Source of the DNA: Acidobacteriota bacterium
GTDB taxonomy: Bacteria; Acidobacteriota; Terriglobia; UBA7540
Direction: 5' to 3'
Assembly (NCBI GenBank): GCA_021828225.1
Contig: JAKASH010000098.1
Location: forward strand, 1 to 8,430
Length of the DNA stretch: 8,430 bases
This document shows, in pieces, positions 1 to 6,871 of the stretch. The notes under the pieces were generated by a model. That model made no database searches. It had not been told where the DNA came from and saw only the letters and a program-made list of their open reading frames with translations. Within the stretch, counting starts at the first letter, position 1. The number at the start of each line of letters is the position of its first letter. The position numbers and the translations under genes are program-made.

Positions 1-15
1 GCGACGACAATTAAG

Positions 16-132
16 CTATACAGAACGTCTTAAATAGCTTCACATCGGCGCGTCAGGGCCCCGATTAATCGGGGCCCTGACGCAGCCAGCTCGCCTCCCA
101 ACATGCGCAATTACTTATGTCGCTGCGTATGG
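16..132 (+). repeat. Palindrome-centred repeat element, short copy (left)
   Basis: About 117 bp that reappear in the same orientation at 5080-5299. The left flank (14-57) aligns without gaps to 5078-5121 with roughly 35 of 44 positions identical. The right flank contains a 20-base block (96-115) identical to 5263-5282, followed by further near-identity to the GCGTAT at 125-130. Only the middle differs: here a compact 34-bp palindrome, there about 137 bp of nested hairpins. The ends are weakly inverted (CTATAC at 16-21, GTATGG at 127-132), so a MITE- or REP-like origin is possible. It lies just past the 3' end of the DapA-family gene. Confidence 0.75.
50..83. repeat. Perfect 34-bp palindrome (hairpin or cruciform)
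   Basis: Positions 50-83 equal their own reverse complement, from GCGTCAGGGCCCC to GGGGCCCTGACGC around a central ATTAAT. The outer eight bases of each arm (GCGTCAGG and CCTGACGC) are the same as in the larger copy at 5114-5250. It sits about 70 bp downstream of the stop of the leftward operon, so its transcript could form a strong GC-rich hairpin that blocks 3' exonucleases or helps end transcription. No U-tract follows on the minus strand, so a classical intrinsic terminator is not supported. Confidence 0.85.
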
Positions 133-152
133 TTTCGAAAGCCTTGAAGTGC

Positions 153-1103
153 TCACCCACGCCCAGAAGGGGGGACGTTGGACGCGCAAGCTTCGAGGCA
201 GACGGGAAGCCAGTCGCCAAACCACCGCCGAAAGGCCTCGATGCGGGAATCCATCTGCCAGCTCCCCGTCCAACTGAGCGGTCCCATCTGAAGCCCTCGC
301 TCCTCCATGGCCAGCTTAATACCCCACGGAGCCGGAAACGCGTCGATCTGGGCGATGAATTCGTTCAGAAGATCTTGAATCCAGCCGGAGTAGTTACCGC
401 TCCCGCTACGCCGGATCTTCTCGACCGCCATCAGCAACTCCGGGCATGCGCTTGCCACACCGGAAATCGCGCCATCCGCTCCATGGTGCAAGGCATCGAT
501 CAGCAGCGAATCGTCTCCGCTGAAGTAGATCATGTGCATCCTTGCTTTGGCTTCAGCCAGCATGGGCAGGTTCTCCCGCCTGCCTGAACTGTCCTTGATC
601 CCCACAATGTTCGGGGCTGTCTCAACCAGTTGCAGGGCATCGCAAAGGTCGAAGGGGTTGGTAAACTGGGGGATATTATAAATCAGAACCGGCAAGGGCA
701 GGTCCCTGCCAAGGGTGCGGATAAATTCGACCAGGTCCCTGGCATCGTAGCGGTAATAGAAGGGCGGGGGAAGGAGAACCGCGCTTCCGCCACACTCGAG
801 GGCAACTTTTGCCAGGTAACGAACCTGGGCTGCGTTCCCGGCTCCAATCCCGAAGATCAGGGGCACGCGGCCTTTCGAGCGGGCCGCCACACGGCGAAAA
901 ATGAGTTCGCGTTCTTTGATGCTGCAGGATGGATACTCGCCGGTGGCTCCGCCGACGCAGAGGCCGTCGACGCCCGCATCCAGGAGGAAATCAACCACCG
1001 GATCGAGAGCCTCGAAATCCGGCAGGCCGTCATCCCCAAAAGGGGTCGTCATTGCCGCATACACACCGGAGATGTCCGGTACTACCTTCTTCGCCAAGTC
1101 CAT
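153..1103 (-). CDS. DapA/NanA-family Schiff-base aldolase or dehydratase
   Basis: A 316-residue class I pyruvate-dependent TIM-barrel enzyme of the dihydrodipicolinate synthase superfamily, cytoplasmic, usual length about 290-310. Visible family signatures are the TTPF segment (residues 19-22), the pyruvate-carboxylate-binding GGATGE (51-56), YNIP with the catalytic Tyr142, and IKDSSG with the Schiff-base Lys170. DapA itself is unlikely, because the gene closes an operon with a uronate-type transporter and an exported glycosidase. Other members of this family act on sugar-acid intermediates: 2-keto-3-deoxygluconate aldolase, 5-keto-4-deoxyglucarate dehydratase, L-2-keto-3-deoxyarabonate dehydratase and N-acetylneuraminate lyase. 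Which of these applies cannot be read from motifs alone. The ATG at 1103 is preceded by a modest purine-rich GGCGGAAAG. An 89-bp gap separates it from the upstream gene, so co-transcription is likely. The last 15 or so residues extend past the usual fold. Confidence 0.88.
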   Translation of the reverse strand: MDLAKKVVPDISGVYAAMTTPFGDDGLPDFEALDPVVDFLLDAGVDGLCVGGATGEYPSCSIKERELIFRRVAARSKGRVPLIFGIGAGNAAQVRYLAKVALECGGSAVLLPPPFYYRYDARDLVEFIRTLGRDLPLPVLIYNIPQFTNPFDLCDALQLVETAPNIVGIKDSSGRRENLPMLAEAKARMHMIYFSGDDSLLIDALHHGADGAISGVASACPELLMAVEKIRRSGSGNYSGWIQDLLNEFIAQIDAFPAPWGIKLAMEERGLQMGPLSWTGSWQMDSRIEAFRRWFGDWLPVCLEACASNVPPSGRG

Positions 1104-1192
1104 GATCTTGTTCTTTCCGCCTGTTGTTCCAGGATTTCTTCACTCATCTGCTTCCCATAATCTGGCTTCATTGAAGATCACCCAATCCGCAC

Positions 1193-3625
1193 TCACTTTT
1201 GCGGTCTGCTGGAATGATTCTTGATGAGCCAGACTTCCGCAAGGCGGGATCGCTGCCGCCAATTCAGCTTCTGCTCATTCACCGGGCGGTCCCAGGTGAG
1301 GGTGATCTTTCTGTCTTTGACGTATTTCGCGGCGACAGGAAATTCCTTAAACTCTCCCATCTGTGTGCCGTTGATTGTCGGTTGAACCCGTTCGCCATTG
1401 ATCCGCAACAAAGCCTGTCCGTAGCCCGTGGAGCGCACGGCATATCGGGCATCCGGGTCAAGCCCCTCATAGACAACCGCGATGGGCCACATCGTGACCT
1501 GCCGGCTGAGGCGGGCTCGGCTCTTTCCGTGATCCCACCACCAGAAGGTCGGCTGCGGATGCTTCTCCACGTCAGGTCCATTCTCCGGGTTGCAATGGAC
1601 GACATGAGGCGACTTCGCAATATTCCCTATATCGTCGTAGAAGCTGCCGGGGCCGGGACGTTCCCAGATTGCGAGCTGATGAAGGCGCGCATTCTTCTCA
1701 CTTTCCGATCCGAGGGCGCCGATTTCCTTGAATTGGTCTTCAAGCCACCACCGGTTATTGAGCGGATAATCGACAAAATCGAGGACTGCGCCCCGCTCTT
1801 CGCCGATGGCATCATACTTCCGCACACTGGTCTGCATTCCAATGGAATGAAACAGTTTGTCGCAAAGTTCCGAGATGCGCCTGTGCAATTCAACGCCGAC
1901 GGGCTGCGTCACTGCGCGGTCGAGCACGCGAGCCGCCTCCGCCATGGCTTTGTCGGCGCCCAGCTTCTCAGACTTTGCCATGATTGCGTTGGCTTCGCAC
2001 TCGAGCCGCGCCTCGTTCACCAGGCGTTTTCGCACATAAGCGTCGTAGTTAGCGCGAAGTTGAAGCGTCTGCCAGCGCCAGTTGCCGTCAAGATCTGGAG
2101 CTTCGCTCGCCAGTTTCTGCCATTCGAGGAAGGTTCCTTCCACAGCGCCATTGTCAATCAAAGAACCCTGCCAGTTCTTCTCCAGGGCCAGAATGGCGTC
2201 GGCAGTGCGTTCCGCGACGGTGGGTTTGAAATAGACGCGAGCGTAGTCGACGAGAATTTCCCGTGGAGTCAGGTTAGGATCCCAGCTTAGGGCGCTCCAG
2301 AGGGTTTTGTTGGCGTCGTCGTTGATTCCTTCCGAGTAGGAAATGAATCCGTTTGTGTACCCCGACGTCTGGCTGAAAATGGCCGCGTATTCGGCGGGCC
2401 GCGGGTTGACCGATTCCCGACCTTCCGTCAAGGCATAAGCCTGGTCCCAATCCATCACCTGGTACTGGCAGCGGCATTGATGCGTGATGTCGGGATAGTC
2501 ACGAAGGCCGTACCGGTCGGGCAGCCGGTTGCGCAACTCGCCCATCGGCGGGCTGCCGGGTCCGGCCACAAGACCTCCGAACCAGGACGGCATATGCTGG
2601 TTAATGTAGTTAAAAGTGTAATCGACTTCGGCAGGTTTAAAATGCTGCAGGCTCAGCCAGACTTTCGCTTTCGGGTGAGTCCGGCTTAGCAACCGGGCAA
2701 CGTCTTCGAGGTAGGGCAAAACAAGCTCCGGCGGGTTGCTGCCCGGATCGCCGCCGGGGAAAGTGAATCCCGTGAACACCGGCGTGGCTCTGAAAAACTC
2801 TTCGCACTGTTTCAGCAATTCCTGGCGGCGGGCTTGATCCGACAGATTAAAAGTCGCCGGAGTCCAGGCCCAGTAATCCAGTCCATAGCGCTGGCAGATT
2901 TCACCAATGGCCCGATTCATTGCCGGCCGCGGATACTTCATGACCGGCGTCTTCCGGCTGTCCTGGAACGGAATGCCCTCAATGCTGTTGGCGCCGAAGA
3001 ATGTCAGTTCACGAATGTACTGTTCAAACTGGGCTGCGCTCCAGGCGTCGTAGGTGTTTGAGGTGGCGCGGTACCCGAGCTGGTGCCCGCGGATGACATA
3101 GGCCGGGGCGGTGGCAATATCCAGGTTCGAACTTATCGCCAGCCTGCCTGGCGACCAGTCCAGCCTGCGAAGCAGATTGCCAACCCCAAACAGGGCGCCT
3201 CGGGCATCGGCCCCGATCACCCAAACAACGGGCTGCTGGCTCCGGCTGTCGACATAAAGCCGGTAGCCTTCGGGGCGCGTCTCGGGCAAGCTTTCCCCAT
3301 TCCGCGCAGGCACCTGACGTCCCCAGCCCGGAACCGATTTCGCCAAAGTAATGGCAATTACGGTTTTGCCCGCCGGCCATTTTGTTGAGGTTTTAAGGTG
3401 AATCGAGGTTCGTTTTTCCACTTCTTCGACCAGCACCGTCGCGGCAGTCTGCTCCGCAAAAGGCAAGTCTCCGGGCCGCGAAACTACTACGGCATCGCTC
3501 AGATCGATAGCCTGCTGAGGGGAACCAGAATTCTGGCCACGCACTACCGCTCCCGCGATCATTGGCCCCAGCCCCGCTGCGCTTGCATACAGCGTGCCTT
3601 GCTTGAGGAAATGTCGTCGATTCAT
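1193..3625 (-). CDS. Tat-exported alpha-glucuronidase/hexosaminidase-like glycoside hydrolase
   Basis: An 810-residue exported protein with a twin-arginine signal at the N-terminus (NRRHFLKQG, then a hydrophobic stretch to about residue 29). Residues 35-170 resemble the alpha/beta domain that precedes the barrel in GH20/GH67/GH84-type enzymes, including GYRLYVDS and VIGADARGALFGVGNLLR. Residues 175-480 look like a TIM barrel (RGHQLGYR, FFGANSIEGIPF, GFTFPGGDPG, ISYSEGINDDANK). Residues 480-600 are rich in charged helices, and 610-810 look like a tryptophan-rich beta domain. Acidic candidates for catalysis are Asp293 in GGDPG and Glu432/Asp436-437 in SEGINDD, but I cannot assign them. I cannot place it in a numbered GH family. 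The context (CE15 esterase, uronate-type transporter) favours a glycan with uronic acid side groups. An in-frame ATG at 3694 would add 23 residues before the Tat signal and is rejected, because AGGTGG lies five bases ahead of the start at 3625. Confidence 0.72.
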   Translation of the reverse strand: MNRRHFLKQGTLYASAAGLGPMIAGAVVRGQNSGSPQQAIDLSDAVVVSRPGDLPFAEQTAATVLVEEVEKRTSIHLKTSTKWPAGKTVIAITLAKSVPGWGRQVPARNGESLPETRPEGYRLYVDSRSQQPVVWVIGADARGALFGVGNLLRRLDWSPGRLAISSNLDIATAPAYVIRGHQLGYRATSNTYDAWSAAQFEQYIRELTFFGANSIEGIPFQDSRKTPVMKYPRPAMNRAIGEICQRYGLDYWAWTPATFNLSDQARRQELLKQCEEFFRATPVFTGFTFPGGDPGSNPPELVLPYLEDVARLLSRTHPKAKVWLSLQHFKPAEVDYTFNYINQHMPSWFGGLVAGPGSPPMGELRNRLPDRYGLRDYPDITHQCRCQYQVMDWDQAYALTEGRESVNPRPAEYAAIFSQTSGYTNGFISYSEGINDDANKTLWSALSWDPNLTPREILVDYARVYFKPTVAERTADAILALEKNWQGSLIDNGAVEGTFLEWQKLASEAPDLDGNWRWQTLQLRANYDAYVRKRLVNEARLECEANAIMAKSEKLGADKAMAEAARVLDRAVTQPVGVELHRRISELCDKLFHSIGMQTSVRKYDAIGEERGAVLDFVDYPLNNRWWLEDQFKEIGALGSESEKNARLHQLAIWERPGPGSFYDDIGNIAKSPHVVHCNPENGPDVEKHPQPTFWWWDHGKSRARLSRQVTMWPIAVVYEGLDPDARYAVRSTGYGQALLRINGERVQPTINGTQMGEFKEFPVAAKYVKDRKITLTWDRPVNEQKLNWRQRSRLAEVWLIKNHSSRPQK

Positions 3626-3630
3626 ACACC

Positions 3631-3636
3631 CCACCT
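3631..3636 (-). promoter_or_regulatory. Shine-Dalgarno site that sets the start of the exported glycosidase
   Basis: AGGTGG on the minus strand ends five bases before the ATG at 3625. This supports the start directly ahead of the twin-arginine signal over the in-frame ATG at 3694, which would put 23 residues in front of the signal. Confidence 0.7.
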
Positions 3637-3662
3637 GCCTCACTTGAAGGATTCTCATTCCA

Positions 3663-3761
3663 GATCTCGACTCCGCCGGACTCGAAGATCTCAATCATCT
3701 GCCGCGTGCCGAACGCCAGCGATTCAATCAGAGCGCGATAGATTTCTTCCGGTCTCAAGGC
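3663..3761 (-). pseudogene. araB: Relic of L-ribulokinase (araB) C-terminal region
   Basis: The spacer between the transporter and the exported glycosidase encodes RPEEIYRALIESLAFGT followed by RQMIEIFESGGVEI. This closely resembles the conserved segment of FGGY-family L-ribulokinases (typically K/R-PEEIYRALIEATAFGTR..IE.FE..GVP). Homology starts directly after the transporter's TGA stop, in the same frame, and ends abruptly after about 32 codons, just before the ribosome binding site of the next gene. A functional ribulokinase is about 550 residues, so this is a scar with the ATP-binding and substrate-binding parts gone. A TTG at 3758 could in principle start translation, but I see no reason to think it does. 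The relic implies that an arabinose-use gene stood between the two neighbours and was lost by deletion. The family match is from memory of the motif. Confidence 0.7.
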
Positions 3762-5045
3762 TCAGCATTTGCTTTCAGCCTGGAGCAGGCGTTCAAATCG
3801 GGTTACGTCGCCGGCGGCAAATCGAACCGCTGCTGTCAGCAGGAGAATACCCGCAGCCACATAGACGAGTCCCGCAAGTGAAATCGCCATACTCAGGCTG
3901 TAACTTTCGGCAATAAATCCTATAGCGATCGGCGCGATGCTCCCGCCGCCAAGCCATCCGACCATGTTCATAAAGCCTGCCGCCGTGCCTCGGGCTTGCG
4001 GCGGGATAACATCAAAGACTGAAGCGAAGATGTTGGCGTCGTAAAGGCCCTTGAAGAACCCCCAGGCAGTGAGCGCCACAACGACCAGGCCGATTGACTT
4101 CGTTTCGCCGCACAGAAACACGAAAGGTGCGCCGCAAAACAAAGCGATTGCCTGGACCAGCATGCGACCGCCGGCCATTTTCCTTCGAAGCAGGTCTGCA
4201 AACCACCCTCCGAGCGGTGAGCCGACCATGCTGGCCAATTGGACAAAAAGCGTGGCGGATAAGCCCGCCATGGCCAGGCTCATGTGAAACTTATCATAGA
4301 GAAATTTGGGCATCCAGGAGAGCAGCACGAGAGCCACAAAGTTGGCACAAGCAAAGCCGCCCATCAGCAGCGCCGCGCTGGGTGTTCTCCAGACAATTTT
4401 GATGAAATCCCTGACGGGGATTCGTTCCTTGAGGGCCGTTTCGGTTCCAGGGGATTGTTCGGCCAGGTCGGCGGCGCCACGTTGAGGCTCGCGCAGCAGG
4501 CGCATCAAAAAGAAGCCGAGGAGAATCCCCAACCCTCCGAAGACTATGAAGGACCATCGCCAGCCGTAATGTTCTCCAATCAGGCCGGCAAAAAAGCCCC
4601 CTGCGATGGTTCCCAGATAGACGCTGGTCTGATGCGTGCCCATGGCACGGGAGCGGGTCCGCTTGCCGTGATAGTCGCTGATCATGGACATCGAGGCCGG
4701 ATAGTAGAAAGTTTCGCCCAGGCCCTCCGCCGCCATGAAGGAGAACAACTGGTGAAAGGTGCGTGAAAGCGGCGTCAGGATGGCAATTGTGCTCCAGGCG
4801 TAGAGTCCGCCGAGAATCGCTGTTTTTCGCCGGATGCGATCTACAATGCTGCCGGCGAAAGGAGCCGTGAGTCCATAGACCCAGGCGAAAGCTGATCCGA
4901 GCAGGCCGAGTTCAACAGGGGTCAGGTGCATTTCCCTCTGGAGCAAGGGAAAGAGCGAGAAAACGGCTTCGCGGTCTGCATAGTTGAAAAAAGAGATACA
5001 CCAGAGCATCCCGACGACGTACCACTTATACCTGCTATTTTCCAT
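3762..5045 (-). CDS. MFS transporter, anion:cation symporter (hexuronate-type) family
   Basis: A 427-residue inner-membrane carrier with about 12 hydrophobic helices in two halves of six. TM1 carries FNYADRE, the NY.DR signature of the anion:cation symporter group (TC 2.A.1.14), which includes ExuT, GudP and DgoT. The loop after TM2 holds GSIVDRIRRKTAI, a version of MFS motif A, and the segment GETFYYPASMSMISDYHGK is also typical of this group. Members take up hexuronates, aldonates and glucarate by proton symport, so a sugar acid released by the neighbouring esterase and glycosidase is the likely substrate. It is the first gene of the leftward operon. An ATG at 5045 is chosen; the TTG just ahead (5048) is possible. 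No clear ribosome binding site is visible. Starting at a later Met would cut TM1. The gene ends directly against the araB relic. Confidence 0.85.
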   Translation of the reverse strand: MENSRYKWYVVGMLWCISFFNYADREAVFSLFPLLQREMHLTPVELGLLGSAFAWVYGLTAPFAGSIVDRIRRKTAILGGLYAWSTIAILTPLSRTFHQLFSFMAAEGLGETFYYPASMSMISDYHGKRTRSRAMGTHQTSVYLGTIAGGFFAGLIGEHYGWRWSFIVFGGLGILLGFFLMRLLREPQRGAADLAEQSPGTETALKERIPVRDFIKIVWRTPSAALLMGGFACANFVALVLLSWMPKFLYDKFHMSLAMAGLSATLFVQLASMVGSPLGGWFADLLRRKMAGGRMLVQAIALFCGAPFVFLCGETKSIGLVVVALTAWGFFKGLYDANIFASVFDVIPPQARGTAAGFMNMVGWLGGGSIAPIAIGFIAESYSLSMAISLAGLVYVAAGILLLTAAVRFAAGDVTRFERLLQAESKC

Positions 5046-5079
5046 CAATGGAGATATCCAGAAGGCAAAACCAAAGTAG

Positions 5080-5299
5080 CCATACAGAGCCTATTAAATA
5101 ACGTCGCATCCGTGCGTCAGGTCACGGCTTCAGCCATGCCGTCAATGTAGGGGCCAAAGCTGCCCGGCTTTAGCCCCTGAGTGGCCTCGCGGCTAAAGCC
5201 GCTACAATCGACTGCCCGTAAACGGCACGGCTGAAGCCGTGACCTGACGCAGCCGATTGGTGTCCCAACATGCGCAATTACTCATGTCGCCGCGTATAG
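5080..5299 (+). repeat. Palindrome-centred repeat element, long copy (right)
   Basis: A second, 220-bp copy of the element at 16-132, in the same orientation. Its flanks match the left copy (about 80% on the left flank, an identical 20-base block at 5263-5282 on the right), while the core is replaced by three nested hairpins. Its ends CCATAC (5080-5085) and GTATAG (5294-5299) are imperfectly inverted. It fills most of the divergent region between the transporter and the esterase, so it may affect expression of both. Confidence 0.75.
5114..5250. repeat. Nested three-hairpin palindromic core
   Basis: The outer stem pairs 5114-5135 with 5229-5250, a perfect 22 bp beginning GCGTCAGGTCACGG. After one mismatch, six more pairs follow (5137-5142 with 5222-5227). 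Inside are two smaller hairpins: GGGGCCAAAGC (5150-5160) with GCTTTAGCCCC (5167-5177), one mismatch; and GCGGCT-AA-AGCCGC (5189-5202). The whole could fold as a three-way junction in DNA or RNA. The repeated use of GGCT/AGCC steps is typical of dispersed palindromic repeats, and I see no open reading frame in it. Confidence 0.8.
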
Positions 5300-5434
5300 T
5301 AAAGCACTTTGGCCTTGTTTAGGGGAAGCATTTTCCCGGTTCCGGTTCGATTCGGCCGGTCGTGCAGACGCCGAATATGAAAGTGGGTTCGTTTGCTGCT
5401 ATTCTGATCCATTGATTCGGCTAATAGTGAGGAG
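5300..5434 (+). other. Leader region of the CE15 esterase
   Basis: About 135 bp between the repeat element and the esterase start, with no plausible gene. It contains one small hairpin (GGGAA at about 5323-5327 with TTCCC) and ends in a strong ribosome binding site. I looked for a sigma70 promoter and found no convincing -35/-10 pair. Together with the repeat, the gene-free stretch between the transporter and the esterase is about 390 bp. Confidence 0.5.
5429..5434 (+). promoter_or_regulatory. Shine-Dalgarno site that favours a GTG start for the esterase
   Basis: GAGGAG directly abuts the ATG at 5435 (spacing 0), which is too close for initiation there. It lies six bases before the in-frame GTG at 5441, a normal distance. 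The alternative ATG would add only two residues. Confidence 0.6.
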
Positions 5435-5440
5435 ATGTCT

Positions 5441-6871
5441 GTGCGCGTCCTGCAACGTAATCCAGCCTTACTTTTATTAAAATTGTTGTGTGTTGCTGCA
5501 ATTTCATTGGCATTTGCAGCGTGCAAGAAAACCCAAACCCATGAGCCTGTCGGTCCTCCGCCGCCAGTGAAGATGACGGCGGCAGAGGCCCATCAGCGGA
5601 TGATGAATCTGCTCCACATCAAGTCGCTCCGTCCAGGAGCGAAAATGAATGCGTCGAGCGGCCCGGATGCCGTCAATTACGACGAAGCCAAGGCTGATCC
5701 CGATCCTAACCTGCCCAACCCTCTGGTGCTGAATAACGGCTGGGAGGTGAACACCGCAGACCTGTGGTGGTCAGTACGCCGCAGGGAGATCGTCAGGGGT
5801 TTCGATAAGGACATTTACGGCAATGTTCCCCGGGATGTGCCGGCCGTGAAGTGGCAAGTGAAGAGCGTGACCAAAGGCACGGAGGGAAACGTGCCGGTCG
5901 TCACCCGGCAGGTTGTTGGCACTGTCAATAACTCGTCCTATCCGCTGATCAGCGTCAGCATCCCCGTGACGCTTACCGTTCCGGCCAAGGCACGCGGGCC
6001 CGTTCCGGTGATTCTGGAACTGGCCTTCAGCCCGGGAGTGCTGCAGAAGGTTGAAGGCCGGACTAACATGCCCGGGTTCCAGATTCCACTGCCCGGTCCC
6101 GGCCCGACGTGGCGCCAGCAGGTCCTGGCCAAAGGCTGGGGCTACGCGATTTACCATCCCACCGACGTACAGCCTGACAACGGCGCGGACCTGACAGAAG
6201 GCATCATCGGCTTGTGCAACAAGGGCCAGCCGCGCACCCCGGATGATTGGGGCGCTTTGCGCGCGTGGGCCTGGGGCGCCAGCCGCGTGATGGATTATCT
6301 CCAGACAGACCCATCGGTCAATGCCAAAGAAGTGGGCATCATGGGCTATTCGCGCTTTGGCAAGGCCGCACTGGCTGCGATGGCCTATGACCAGCGATTC
6401 GCCATCGCCTACATCAGTTCATCCGGCATGGGCGGCGCAGCGCTCTACCGGCGGAACTTCGGCGAGCGTCTCGAAAACCTGGCCGCGACCAGCGAATTCT
6501 ACTGGATGGATGGGAACTTCCTGAAATACGCCGGGCCGTATCATTCCAACGACCTGCCCGTAGATGCGAATGATCTGATCGCACTGTGCGCGCCCCGGCC
6601 GGTCTTTATCGGTGTGGGATCGATCAGCGGCGACGGCTGGTCCGATCCTCGGGGCGAGTTTATGGCAGCCGCCGCCGCGGGACCCGTCTATGAACTTCTG
6701 GGCAAGAAGGGGCTGGGAACCGACAAATTTCCGGCCATCGGGACACCGTTGATGAGCGGCGAGATCGCCTTCCGGCAGCAGCATGAGGGACACACCCCTG
6801 CTCCCAACTGGCCCTACTTTATCAAATTCGCCAGCCGGTACCTCGGTGCAGCCAGCGGAACCACCCACTGA
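5441..6871 (+). CDS. CE15-type glucuronoyl esterase, lipoprotein
   Basis: A 476-residue secreted alpha/beta hydrolase of carbohydrate esterase family 15, whose members hydrolyse esters of 4-O-methyl-glucuronic acid, such as lignin-glucuronoxylan cross-links. A lipoprotein signal ends in AFAAC with Cys28 as the likely lipidated residue; Phe at the -3 position is unusual but tolerated. The nucleophile elbow is GYSRFGK with Ser304, matching the family's G-x-S-R-x-G-K. The segment GDGWSDPRGEF with Asp398, Trp400 and Asp402, then VYELLG, is characteristic. The catalytic His lies in HEGHTPAPNWPYF (His448 or His451; His451 favoured). Where many CE15 enzymes carry Glu in an E-S/P-G-x-G-G loop after the nucleophile strand, this one has Ser (SSGMGGAAL), so the acid is probably Asp398 or Asp402. 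It is divergent from the transporter operon. The start is discussed under the ribosome binding site; ATG 5435 is the alternative. Confidence 0.85.
   Translation: MRVLQRNPALLLLKLLCVAAISLAFAACKKTQTHEPVGPPPPVKMTAAEAHQRMMNLLHIKSLRPGAKMNASSGPDAVNYDEAKADPDPNLPNPLVLNNGWEVNTADLWWSVRRREIVRGFDKDIYGNVPRDVPAVKWQVKSVTKGTEGNVPVVTRQVVGTVNNSSYPLISVSIPVTLTVPAKARGPVPVILELAFSPGVLQKVEGRTNMPGFQIPLPGPGPTWRQQVLAKGWGYAIYHPTDVQPDNGADLTEGIIGLCNKGQPRTPDDWGALRAWAWGASRVMDYLQTDPSVNAKEVGIMGYSRFGKAALAAMAYDQRFAIAYISSSGMGGAALYRRNFGERLENLAATSEFYWMDGNFLKYAGPYHSNDLPVDANDLIALCAPRPVFIGVGSISGDGWSDPRGEFMAAAAAGPVYELLGKKGLGTDKFPAIGTPLMSGEIAFRQQHEGHTPAPNWPYFIKFASRYLGAASGTTH

Noticed and set aside
50..83. Classical intrinsic terminator for the leftward operon
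   Set aside because: The hairpin is strong, but no run of T follows on the minus strand; kept only as a palindrome.
117..587. 156-codon plus-strand reading frame at the left edge
   Set aside because: It begins inside the repeat element and runs antisense to the DapA-family gene with no recognisable domain.
1199..2290. 363-codon plus-strand reading frame opposite the glycosidase
   Set aside because: It has no recognisable domain or ribosome binding site, and the opposite strand encodes a coherent exported protein.
3626..3694. 23-residue N-terminal extension of the exported glycosidase (ATG at 3694)
   Set aside because: It would bury the twin-arginine signal, overlaps the araB relic in another frame, and a good ribosome binding site precedes the ATG at 3625.
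5114..5250. CRISPR array or riboswitch
   Set aside because: There are no regularly spaced repeats with unique spacers, and the structure is a symmetric nested palindrome shared with an element that lies downstream of a gene, unlike a riboswitch.
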